In this document: positions 10,060-19,999 of the stretch, one piece after another | Position numbering within the stretch: position 1 is the stretch's first letter | Layout: each line of letters begins with the position of its first letter | From: Alopecurus myosuroides | Lineage: Eukaryota; Streptophyta; Magnoliopsida; Poales; Poaceae | NCBI GenBank assembly: GCA_028641055.1 | Contig: CM054058.1 | Location: forward strand, 503,732,348 to 503,796,347 | Reading direction: 5' to 3' | Length of the DNA stretch: 64,000 nt | Position numbers and translations under genes: made by a program | The notes under the pieces: model-generated | Database searches by the model: none | What the model was told of the DNA's origin: nothing | Seen by the model: the letters and a program-made list of their open reading frames with translations, nothing else

Positions 10060-11580
10060 ACTAGAGTATTACTACTCTAGTGCAAGTGGAAGACTTTTGC
10101 AGATGTTCCCTAGAGACAATAATATTCAGTTAGTATTCTATCTCCATGTTAGAAAATTATTAATCATCATGTTATAACCGCTATAGTACTTGAAAAGTGG
10201 TTTTCCAAAAAACAAAATTTATGCGGTTGTGAAGATATAAACAAACAAGGGTTCCTAATATTGTCTTTAGATTAGTTTATGCTTTGTGAGATGATCATGT
10301 TTTATTGACAATGGACTTTGATAAAGTCAAGCAAAAATAAGAGATTTTTGTTAGTGTAACAATAGTACTGAACCGACCCAACTATATTATCGTGCTAAGA
10401 GACTAATAATTGTAATCTATTTATCAAAGTACATATGGTCATTGACTAGAAAAACTATACTACGAGATATCTAGTGACCGCACAATAGTTATGCTTTCGA
10501 TTTCTTCAACCGACCACCGTAACATGGGATTATAATGTTGACATCTGGATATAATCTATATAAAACTAAGATTTTTCAAAAACAGTACTTAAATCCTCCT
10601 CACGATGGATAGATACATTCTCTGGGCCCTCTCAGTATCACCGGTGTCAACCAATCATCTGGCCATACACAACGTGCTTTATCACAAGGACATCTCACGG
10701 ATATGGATGAGAAAAGAGAACGATATATGTACGAGTTTTATATGTGTTATGATCAAATGGTTTGATCATTTGATCAGACTAGAGCACATTGTCTCACCTC
10801 ATTATGCCATGGTATCGTGAAATTAACAGAATAAATACAATGAGTAACTTGAAGATTCCCCTTTTCTACGTGGACACAAAGTAGCCGACATAAGTGTCCA
10901 TGGTTCCGTTGTTGGTTATTGTTCTGTAAGTTCCCCTAATGGTTTTATGTATGTTAAACGCCGATACGATGTCGCATATGAAAGTACAGTGTCAACCAGA
11001 GGTGTTTCGGGGAGGTTGCTATGAGAGAGAAATAATATCAAGAGAAATCAGAATTTTATAGGAGAGAAACAGAGGACATGCGATGTGCAGGGATGTTATA
11101 AATATGTTTTTGACATCAATAGATAAGGTCGATGATTTTATCTATTAGGGTCAGAGGGTTCCGGACGAGTTTCGGGCAAAAACCGAGAAGGGGGGAGTGC
11201 CGGAGGGGGGTAAGATTGTCCCCATGGCTGCACCCAATTTTGTAGGCTGCCATTTGGGCCCCAGAGCTTCACACAAGGTGCGGTACTCCATACTGGTTGC
11301 TTACTTATTTTGTTTTAGAGAGAAAAGAAAAAGTCCAAAGGAAGAAGCAGGAAAAAACAAAAGGAAAGAAGCGGGAATTGGACACCCAAAGGGAGTCCAA
11401 TCCGATCCCTCCTAGGAGGGGGGTGCGGCAACCTCCTTATAGTGAACATCCCGGGGGGGATGCTGGCCGACGCAGTTGCAGCTCGACGCTGAGAGGGACG
11501 CGAAGATGCGAGCTCGTACATCCCGGGGGGGATGCTGGCCCCTCCACCGTCGTCGTCTCGTCGTTAGATTAGGAGATGCA
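10060..11580 (+). mobile_element. Degenerate Copia-type LTR (Angela/BARE-like)
   Basis: The sequence ctctagtgcaagtggaagac (10076) followed by gatgttccctagagacaata (10102) resembles the junction between the internal 3' end and the 3' LTR of Triticeae Angela/BARE Copia elements, where the LTR opens with a ccctagaggcaataata block. Further inside, tctgggccctctcagta (10619), ccagaggtgtttcggggagg (10997) and gagggttccggacgagtttc (11154) occur in the order remembered for such LTRs. No internal coding region remains upstream, and no second LTR is visible. The assignment rests on recall of family consensus, so confidence is moderate. A 22-bp motif, catcccggggggGATGCTGG type, repeats at 11447 and 11519. 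Confidence 0.45.
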
Positions 11581-11629
11581 TGATGCATCCTGGGAGAGCC
11601 TTATGCAGGATGTTGTGTAGTGTACGAAG

Positions 11630-11765
11630 TGCCGAAGATGTTGAAAAAGCGTAGTGTCCGAAGTGTTGATCTGTAGTTTCCGAAATGCCAATCCGTAGTT
11701 TCCGAAGTGTAGAGTTGTAGTATCTGAAGTGTCGATCTATAGTTTCCAACGTGCCAAAGTGTCGA
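11630..11765. repeat. Minisatellite of about 26 bp (gtagtttccgaagtg)
   Basis: Four to five imperfect copies of a unit like gtgtcgatctgtagtttccgaa follow one another. Short reverse-strand frames with repeated peptides are by-products. From 11766 to 12080 I see no gene or repeat I can name. Confidence 0.6.
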
Positions 11766-12080
11766 AGATGTTGAAACGTGTCAAAAGAATCAAAATTTCG
11801 ATGTTTTATGTGTTGGTTGAAGTTTCAATATTTCTTCCTTTTTATTTTGGTTGCAGCTAGGATAATTATGGGCTACAGTGTGGTATAAGGCCCAACAAAA
11901 ATAGCCTGTCAGGCGAGGGCCGAAGAAAGTGTCATCATGGCCCAAGTATCGAAACAACTGCTCTACCTCTCACCGACGTAACCATGGCACTCCACGTATG
12001 GAAACGTGTCACTGCAGTTGCGGCGGCCAGCTATTCCTCCGTCGTGCATGCGGATCCTCCGTTCCACACCCCCTCCGGTG

Positions 12081-12088
12081 TATAAATA
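12081..12088 (+). promoter_or_regulatory. TATA box, tataaata
   Basis: tataaata follows a C-rich stretch (ccctccggtg) and is followed about 100 bp later by ATG 12184 in a good context (ggcgaccatggctc). A 13-codon frame from that ATG ends at a possible splice donor, atgcag / gttcaa (12222/12223). A pyrimidine-rich stretch ending cattttag at 12304 is a possible acceptor. Confidence 0.45.
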
Positions 12089-12338
12089 GATGCACTCTTT
12101 AGTTTGTCCTGTATATGCCTCACCGCCTCCCCTCAAGCGAAAACTTTCACGTCGAAGTTGCTCGAACGTTCCTCTAGGCGACCATGGCTCAACCGGCGAA
12201 GCGGTCTGCTGCCTTTATGCAGGTTCAATTTATGTTCACGTAGTTCTGATCCGTTTCTGAATTCCTTGTTGATTTCATCTTTCTTAGATCTGTTTTGCAT
12301 TTTAGATTAACATCAACTTCCTATCATGCAACTATCTA

Positions 12339-12648
12339 CATGGCAATTGAAGCAGAGGAGAGGGTCATCTTCGACACTCTAGCAAAGAGGGTAACCTTCC
12401 TAGAAGCCGAGCTTGAGAAGGCCATGAAGCTCGCCCCCGACAATCTCAAGAAGGCAGCCGATGCTAGGAAGGAGCAGGCGCAAAAGGGCGAAGCTTGCAA
12501 CACAACCTTGCGGAAGTTGCTGGATGATCTGTCGAAGATGATGGCCAGCAACCTCGAACCCACCTTGAAGGTTGAGAAACTAAATATCGATCTAGCCCTG
12601 GCAGAGAAGGAATCTCTAGCAACTCTCCACGTAGCTCTAATGGCATAG
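12339..12648 (+). CDS. Small hypothetical coiled-coil protein
   Basis: I do not recognise this gene. From ATG 12339 (or ATG 12295 in the same frame) an open frame encodes about 102 residues rich in Ala, Lys, Glu and Leu with a heptad-like pattern, for example FLEAELEKAMKLAPDNLKK, consistent with one long coiled coil. It lacks a signal peptide, membrane segment or known domain. A TATA box lies 250 bp upstream with a possible short first exon and intron, but the exon 1 frame would meet a stop in exon 2 if joined at the visible acceptor, so the gene model is not closed. It might be a fragment of a retrotransposon gag leader, where such coiled coils occur, or a small gene relic. Confidence 0.3.
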
Positions 12649-13514
12649 GGAGGGGAGTTTCCAGTGCCTCCGGAGGAGCAGTCGGCCCCCTTCTGATGTT
12701 CCTTTAGTCCTAGCTAAACTTTTCTCGCCGTGGTTCAAAACTATAGGCCAGTCTTCCTATATATATGTATGGGTGTGTTGACTGATGCCCCCATCCTATG
12801 TTCTGTTTAGATCCAAAATCTCGTTGGTTGTATTGGGTGGTTGCTATTAATATGCATTCTATGTTTATTTTTCTTAAGATAGATAATTCAAATTCACGAT
12901 ATGGAGAAATAGATGACAGAAATTTTGATGGATCTAAGTGATAGAAATTAAAAGGGTTACATTTGACTAATGTTGATGCAAAAACATATACCGGACGATA
13001 ATTCGATTTTGCAATATGGAGAAATAAATGATAGAAATGAAAATGGATACATTCGACTAATCTGTGACGTTCTCGTCAAACGAAACTCGCCTCCAACTAG
13101 GCTTACTGGGCCGGGAACAAAAATACACAACATAAAATGTGAAAAAACGTCGAGATCGATCGGCCCATGATCAAAGTATCAAAAAATGTCGAGAGCAAAA
13201 TCCATATTTCAGCCATCCGGGACAGAATCACGCGACGGAATCGAAATGTCACGCTCAAAACATCCCTGGTCGCACGGAATTTGGTAGTGTATTGAGCGTC
13301 ATATATGAAAGTCATCGTAGAGGCACATAATGTTAATTTTTGTCAATTGCTCTAGGTTCAACCAGCAGTAGCTGTAGATTTGAAATTAGTGAAAATTCAG
13401 AGAGTCATGTTCAACACTGGTTAGATTCTAGCATGGGGAAAACTGAATTTTTTCCAACGTAAAATGTGGCGGATCCCAGGTGGCCGAAAACGGTCAATAC
13501 CCCTACCTCTATTC
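12649..13514. other. Unassigned spacer with a 115-bp direct repeat
   Basis: No gene is supported. atatggagaaatagatgaca at 12899 and atatggagaaataaatgata near 13014 mark a diverged repeat with period about 115 bp. The stretch before it may be the 3' region of the small ORF ending at 12648. Confidence 0.4.
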
Positions 13515-13647
13515 CCTGGCTGGGTTTACCAAACAGGCTTTCGCCAGGCTATATTAGTATAGCAACCAACCGATATAACTGAGAGGGCACACCTGGAGCA
13601 AACAACACAAATCGTGCCCAAAAGAAACAAAAAAGAACAACAAAAAG

Positions 13648-13688
<41 letters not shown>

Positions 13689-14630
13689 AAACAATGCCGA
13701 CATCAGGGATCAACGAAAGCAAAGCAGACTCGCAACTAATGCGTCCTCCGGAGAATTTCCACCATGCTCCTAGAATACCGATCTCCTCGTACCAAGAAGC
13801 ACGTCCAAGAAGGGACCGACGATGGCGCCATTGCTACCCGAAAAATTGCAAAGTTTTCCCCTGTACATGGGGAAATCGGAAATAGGTACCCCTTATGCCC
13901 TTCAGGAAGGATGGCGAGACCATGGGCATCACCGCGTTAGTACAGATCCGACAGGGATTTCTGCCAACCTCCAAAAAACCACACCCCCGGACTCGTCGTA
14001 TGGCACCACAAATCTTGTCTCCCACCTGTGCACGCCCCCACAATCTTGTAGTCCTCTCCGTCATCTCGTCGAGGCCCATGTCACGAGGCCAGTAGAGCCG
14101 AGTAGAAGGACCCTGGCGAGGGTCGACGGTGCAGTGGCACACGAGAGGGACCTACCTCCACTGTCGTAAGGAAGTAGCCAAGCAAATGCAGTAGTTGAGC
14201 AAACGAGACCCTAACCGGACCGGTTTAGCCCAAAGGGCACGTAAAGCTCTGCCTCCGCACTGCACTAAGGGCCCCACCGACGTCGCCAACGCCGGCATAG
14301 GACACTGCTCCACCGTCCACCACGAGTGCCGCCACCACGTCTATGTCACTTGACCCAGCCCAGATAGGGCCCACTTAGGCCCAGATCTGGGCCGGAAGGA
14401 CGCTGTTGGACGCACGCGGAGACCACAACACCGGCCGCCAAATAGCCAGGGTTTCCCAACGTATCGCTTCAAGCGAGTCCTATACTCGCTCGCCCACACT
14501 AGTGACTTCTGGCCGACGGCCCATCTACACAGCAACCCAGTAGTAAAAAATGTAACGATCGCTCTGTCAACTAGCTCCTGTAGACAGGAGCTACAGCCTG
14601 GTACTGCCACTTCAATCAGCACTCAACTCC
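13515..14630 (-). mobile_element. Possible non-autonomous LINE-derived element
   Basis: Read on the minus strand, the 3' part ends tatagcctggcgaaagcc, resembling the tail block aaagcggggcgaaa seen in the LINE-derived element at 49943-51368. The body is GC-rich without a long frame. I could not find a target-site duplication, and the 5' limit near 14630 is only a change in composition. An (AAC)n run lies inside. Confidence 0.3.
13648..13688. repeat. (AAC)n microsatellite
   Basis: About 13 uninterrupted aac units, with impure flanks on both sides. Confidence 0.95.
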
Positions 14631-14699
14631 CCTAATCAAGTGCCTTATTTTTTTTCCTTTTATAGCATATTTAAAAAAATCAGTTTAAAAAATCACTAG

Positions 14700-15160
14700 C
14701 TAACTGGAAATAATAGTGAACAAAAATATCGGTGAACGAAAAATAATAGTGAACCAAAAATATGAGTGAACAAAAAATTATAGTGCAACAAAAATTCTAA
14801 AGAACAGAAAATGCCATTAAACGGAAAATTATAGTGAACCAAAAATGAACTAAAAATCTTATTAAATGAGAAAATAATAGTGAACAAACATGCCGATGAA
14901 CAAAAAGTAATAGTGAACCAAAAATACCTCTGAATGAAATATTATAGTGAACAGAAAATGAACTAAAAATCCGATGAAATGAGAAAACAATAGTGAACAC
15001 ACATGCGGATAAAAAAATAGTGAACTAAAAATACCGTTGAACGGAATATTATAGTTAACGTAAAATGAACTAAAATTATAATGAAATGAGAAAATAATAG
15101 TGAACAAGCATGTCGGCGAACAAAAAATAATAGTGAACTAAAATTTCCGGTGTATCAAAA
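14700..15160. repeat. Tandem array, about 110-bp period, AT-rich
   Basis: The block aatagtgaaca followed by a catgc-like stretch recurs near 14874, 14986 and 15092, giving a period of 106-112 bp and about four copies. Within each copy, shorter tagtgaac(c/a)aaaaat units recur, so the array is hierarchical. From 15160 to 15260 there is a second short array built from aaatggttcaaact-type units. The rest up to 15486 is A-rich and low in complexity. Confidence 0.75.
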
Positions 15161-15486
15161 TGGTTCCAAATTTGAAAATGGTTCCAAACTGAAAATGGTT
15201 TAATTTTTTTAAATGGTTTCAAACTGAAAATGGTTCAATTTTAAAATGGTTGCACAATTGAAAATAGGTCAGTAAAACAAAAACGAAAAAATGATTCAGA
15301 TTCTTAAAATATCAAATACAAATATTTTCAAATAAAAAGAAAATAATACTAAAAATAAATAAAAAACCGAAAAGAAAGAATAAAACGAAAAAAAAACAGA
15401 AACATAAAAGAAAATGGGGAAAAAATTGAAAATAGAAAAATTGAGATAACAAAAAGTTTAGAAAAGAGAGTTCGACACGAACGCGT

Positions 15487-15552
15487 CGTAGCCCAGTGAT
15501 TGCATCCCTATGTCTCCGGATGCCGAGATCTGAAGTTTGAATCCCTCCTTTC
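15487..15552 (+). mobile_element. Possible tRNA-derived SINE, left part, split by LINE-A
   Basis: The run gtagcccagtgattgcat resembles a pol III A box with its following bases (TRGCNNAGYGG), and gaagtttgaatccc 33 bp on resembles a B box (GGTTCGANTCC). This matches the head of grass Au-type SINEs in order and spacing. LINE-A inserted just behind the B box; the continuation would be 18656 to about 18690. Alternatively it is chance similarity. Confidence 0.35.
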
Positions 15553-18500
15553 TAGACTAAAAGGGCTCCCCCCTGATTTCATTGAAACCAGTCAAACACA
15601 GTATCGATTATTACAGACCAGCTCAAACGAGCAGAGACAGCAAAGCGGGGAACCAACAAAGGATTCCCCCAGGCTGCAGAAGATAGTTCAGATAGAGAAA
15701 GCTACCAAGGGCGCGAAACAACAGAAAAACAGCTAACTGGCAACTACGATCCCCTAGCGCTTCGAGATGAACTTGGAGAGCAGCAACTTGCAAGTTTCCT
15801 CTTGAGCTTCAGAGGCGGAGAGGAAGAGCTCATATCCTCTCCTGGAGCACGGCATCATCGCCAGGCGATCCGCAAAAGCTCTCCTCGCTTCCTGTTCAGC
15901 TTCAGTAAGCATTGGTCCAGCAGTGTTGAGACATCGACGTTTGCCAGTATCTTCCATTGCGACAGCTCCCCTCCCATTCTTCGCCACACGTCCCGAACAC
16001 CTGGCCAGCACAGTCCCTGAAAACACATATCGTTACGCAGTTTCCAAATTGACCACAGTGCAGCAGTGCACACCACGTTGATGAAAGCGTTCTTTTTATC
16101 GCTAAGCCACCACCTGGCAACTGATTCAAAGTCCTGTCCAACTGAAACATTCAGAAGTTCTGAAACAAAGGACCAAACAAGTTTGGCCACAAAACAACCA
16201 AAAAACAGATGATGGCTCGACTCTGCTTCAGAGCAGAAGAGACAAGTAGTATCAGGGACCTCTCGACGCTTGGCAAGGTTGTCCGTTGTGAGAAGCCGGT
16301 TATTTGCAAGCAACCAAAGAAAGATATGCAGTCTAGGAGGAACCTTAGGGTTCCAGACAGCAGGTGTATGAACTGGAGTTATTCCACGTTCATTAACAAA
16401 AGCATAAAACGACCTCACACTATACTTGCCTGAAGACTCAAACATCCATAAGGGATGGTCAGGTTCTTCAGAAAGGGGAAAGGAAGCCACTAGTTGGGTT
16501 AACTCCTCCCACTGCTGCCACAAGGCTGGAGAAACAGTCCTTCTGAATGTGAGTCTAAGCTACCCTCCCTGACAAGCCTGTGCTACAGTGATATCCTGCT
16601 CATTAGAAATCTCAAATAGGTTCCAAAAGCAAACTGCTAAACTACAGTGCCCAATCCAGACATCACTCCAGAATCTAACACTAAGCCCATTCCCCACTTT
16701 CCATTTGAATCCACAAATTGCAGCCCTAGCAGCCCACATGACACCTTTCCAAAAAGGGGAACACACATTAGGTACTGCTGAGAAGATATTAGGGTTAGGG
16801 TGATACTTAAAGTCAACAATTTCTTTCCAGAGTTTGTTCTCATCTTTGTGGTACCTGTTGACCCAAGAGGCCAACAAGCACAGATTAAAATCTCCCAGGT
16901 TTTGGATACCCAAACCACCAAATTCTTTTTTCATAGTCACCAAATCCCAATTAGCTAGATGGTATTTTTTGTTCCCCTCAGAATCACTCCATAGGAAGTG
17001 AGACATTTGAGAATTGATGGCAGCAATGGCCCATTTAGGGAATTTAATGACAGATAAAAGATACATGGGTATACTTGCAATGCAAGCTTTCAGCAACACC
17101 AGCCTGCTTTGATAATTCAAGAGTTTACCACTCCAACCAGAAAATCTTTTAAAAGTTTTATCTACTACTGGTTGCAGATCTTCTTTTTTAAGCTTAGCAA
17201 AGTGGAGTGGTACCCCAAGGTACTTACAAGGGAAATCAGAAATTTTGCAACAGAAAACCTGTGCAAACACAAGCATCTCTGCTTCCCCAACATGAATCCC
17301 CATAAGATCAGTCTTATGATAGTTAATTTTCATACCTGACATACTTTCAAAACAGGCTAACATCCATTTAAGTATTCTAGCATATTCCAATTTAGCAGTT
17401 AGAAAAAGGATGGTGTCATCAGCATATTGAAGGCTGATAACACCACCAGGGACTACTTGAGGGAGCAACCCTTGGATCATGCCAGCATTAGCAGCTTTAT
17501 ATAACATTTTTGTGAAAACATCTGCCACAAAGTTAAACAAGATGGGAGAGCTAGGGTCCCCTTGTTTCAAACCTTTCCCAACTTTAAAGTAGGGACTATT
17601 TTCATCATTAATTCTAACACACAGGGAACCCCCTACTAGGAGAGAGCTAATCCAGGACCTAATAATAGGTCCAAAGCCCCTTGCTAAAAGCATATCATCT
17701 AAGAATTTCCAGCTCACTCTATCATATGCTTTTTCATAGTCTATTTTAAGGACAAGGGAAGATTCCCCTCTGGAGTGAGCAGCATGGATAAGTTCCTGTG
17801 CAGAAACCACACTCTCAAGAATAAATCTACCTTTAATGAAAGCAGTTTGATTTTTAGAAATCAATCTACTAGCCACAGCAGAGAGCCTATTATTGATAGC
17901 TTTAGAAATAATTTTCAAGCTGCAATTGCCTAGACTAATTGGCCTGAATTTTTTGAGGTCCCTAGCATCAGGTTCCTTGGGGATCAGAGTAACAATGGCA
18001 TAATTGAGCCTGGAAACCAAAGCCATAAAATCATGTTTGATTAGTTCCCAAAATCTTTGATAAAAAAGAAATGAGAAACCATCAGGGCCTGGGGCACCAC
18101 CAGCATAAGAGGTAAACACAGCATCCTTAATCTCTTCCAATGAGAAAGGTTTTTGTAGAAGTTCATTCTCCTCGGGGCTGACCAAGTCATCTGGATCCCA
18201 AAAATCAGGACCCAGGGAGAGATTAGTAATGGGTTCTGCAGCAAACAATTTTTTATAGAAATCTACTGCGACCTTGATCATATCTGGATTGCTATCCACA
18301 GGGCCTAAAGGCCCTTCTAGGACAGTGATTTGTTTTTTCCTTCTTCTCTGATTAGCAACAGCATAAAAATATGCTGTGTTTCTATCACCTTCTTTGATAT
18401 ACCTATCCCTAGATATTTGCCAGGCCTTAGTTTCCTCATCTCTGTATATTTTATCAAGATCAATCTTGATTTGTTTAAGTCTAAGAGATTCGGATTCAGA

Positions 18501-18641
18501 TAACAGACAGTTCTCAGAGAAGGTATCTAATATATCGAATTCTTGTAGAAGATCAATCTTGTTCTTCCTATTGGCAGCATCAACATTGATACTCCATCCC
18601 CTACAATGCCTCCTCAAGGTCCTGAGTTTGAATTGCCATCA
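15553..18641 (-). mobile_element. LINE-A, L1-type, 5'-truncated, 14-bp target duplication
   Basis: The element is flanked by exact copies of gaatccctcctttc at 15539-15552 and 18642-18655. The minus-strand coding sequence starts inside ORF2, after the endonuclease, so the copy is 5'-truncated, as usual for target-primed reverse transcription. No long poly(A) is seen at the 3' end (left side). The coding region has a single in-frame stop, so the insertion seems recent compared with the other LINEs here. Confidence 0.9.
15754..18617 (-). pseudogene. LINE-A ORF2: reverse transcriptase and zinc-binding domain
   Basis: ORF2 of an L1-clade LINE, which nicks the target and reverse-transcribes the element RNA. 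The visible part begins in the linker after the endonuclease. The RT domain follows, with GAPGPDGFSFLFY (fingers), LKIDYEKAYDRVSW, GLKQGDPSSP and the catalytic YADDTILF near 17406-17429. A zf-RVT-like segment (VWNPKVPPRLHIFLWL, then C-x2-C and H-H residues) lies in 15754-16523. The only disruption is a TAG at 16560-16562, which separates two parts of the same frame. There is no RNase H domain after the zinc-binding part. The endonuclease is missing through truncation. Confidence 0.9.
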
Positions 18642-18655
18642 GAATCCCTCCTTTC

Positions 18656-19957
18656 CATCATATGTTATCATATTTTCTCTTTAAAGAAAAACTAATGGGT
18701 CGGCCCGTCTAAACTGGTATGCGAGCAGTAAATAGAGTCCGCGAATTGCCACGCCACCACCACCTGCATGAAGCTGGGCCGAAAGCAGGCCGAGGAGCAC
18801 CGTCGCGTCTGCAAGTCCCGTACGTCGGGGAAAGACCGGCCACCGCCGCTGGCACTAGCAGCGCGCAGGTAGCGTCCGGCGGCCCGACCTGACGACAGCG
18901 GGGGAGGGAAGGAGAGAACGGGGGACCGAAGGCGACAGAGCTAGGGCTTTTTCTGTTTGCCCGCATAGAGGCGAGACAAGAACGGATGTTGATGGCTTCT
19001 CCATCCCTAGCTAGGTTATGAGGTTATCAAAGAGAAACAGACTTATGTTTTTGGATATGTGGGTCAAGGCGTTAGCCTACCAGTCCATGGAGACCGGTCA
19101 TCAAACGATTCATCATCATATAACACAGGAAAAAAAAAGTCCGGGCTGATCGTATGTTCACGACAGTTTCTAACTTCTACAGTAGTACCACACTAGTGAA
19201 GAAGAAGTCGGTAGTGAAGGCAAAGGCGAGTCCAGGAATTAATTGTAGGGAGGGCTTAATTTTTTTTAAGACAAATATACCACAAAGTTTCAGGTCAAAT
19301 CGTACAGTTCATACTGTCGTACACTAGTACTAGTATTAGAGAAGCAACAACAAAAAGAGAACATCAATGGTATCCAGCATTGCTTCTTAGTGATGTACCT
19401 CTAAATCACATTACTCGCGTAGTAAATGTCCTCTCCGATCCCTCAATTTCTGAAATTGTGTCATGATTTGATCATCATGAATGCTTTTGAATATTTGCTT
19501 AAAATATCCGCTCTGGTTCATGCTCAGGTGGTTCAGGTTGAGTGGTTGAACTAGGCCTATAAAAACTATGAATGCTCATATTCTTTCTTCATTTTTGCAA
19601 ATCTGAAAACAGATTGGACATGAATTAATTAACCGGACATTAATAAACGAGCTAGTAAATAAAGAGGTAGCAAAACCGATTGGACATGAATAAATTCCAG
19701 GCCATGGATATTGGGCGTGGCTCCTGAAAACAGATTGGGCTTGGCTGACTGGTGCTACGGCGCTCCACCGGTTCCCTAGTCGGCGGATCCCCTGTCGGTG
19801 TTCGCCCTTCGCGACGTGCTGGCGTCGCCGGTAGCTCCCCGGTCGCCGGTCCCGTGTAGCTCGCTGGCCGCTGCTGCTCTGTTTCGCTTCAGACTCAGAA
19901 GGACGGGAGCTAATTTTTTTTTTTTGTACAAGAAAGGACGGGAGGTATGGAGGACGA
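18656..19957. other. Unassigned spacer
   Basis: I see no gene here. The first 35 bp may continue the split SINE (cttt aaagaaaaac tail). A GC-rich stretch follows (18750-18920), then AT-rich sequence with gattggacatgaat repeated at 19612 and 19679. Long T runs occur near 19914-19926. Confidence 0.5.
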
Positions 19958-19999
19958 CGTGCGATGTTTTTTTTTTTTTTTTGAGGATTTTACATAGTT

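Noticed and set aside
10605..10820. 71-codon plus-strand frame as a gene
   Set aside because: It falls inside the degenerate Copia-type LTR and has no domain.
14696..15107. Phe/His/Tyr-rich minus-strand frames that look like membrane peptides
   Set aside because: They come from the 110-bp AT-rich tandem array. Composition explains the hydrophobic peptides.
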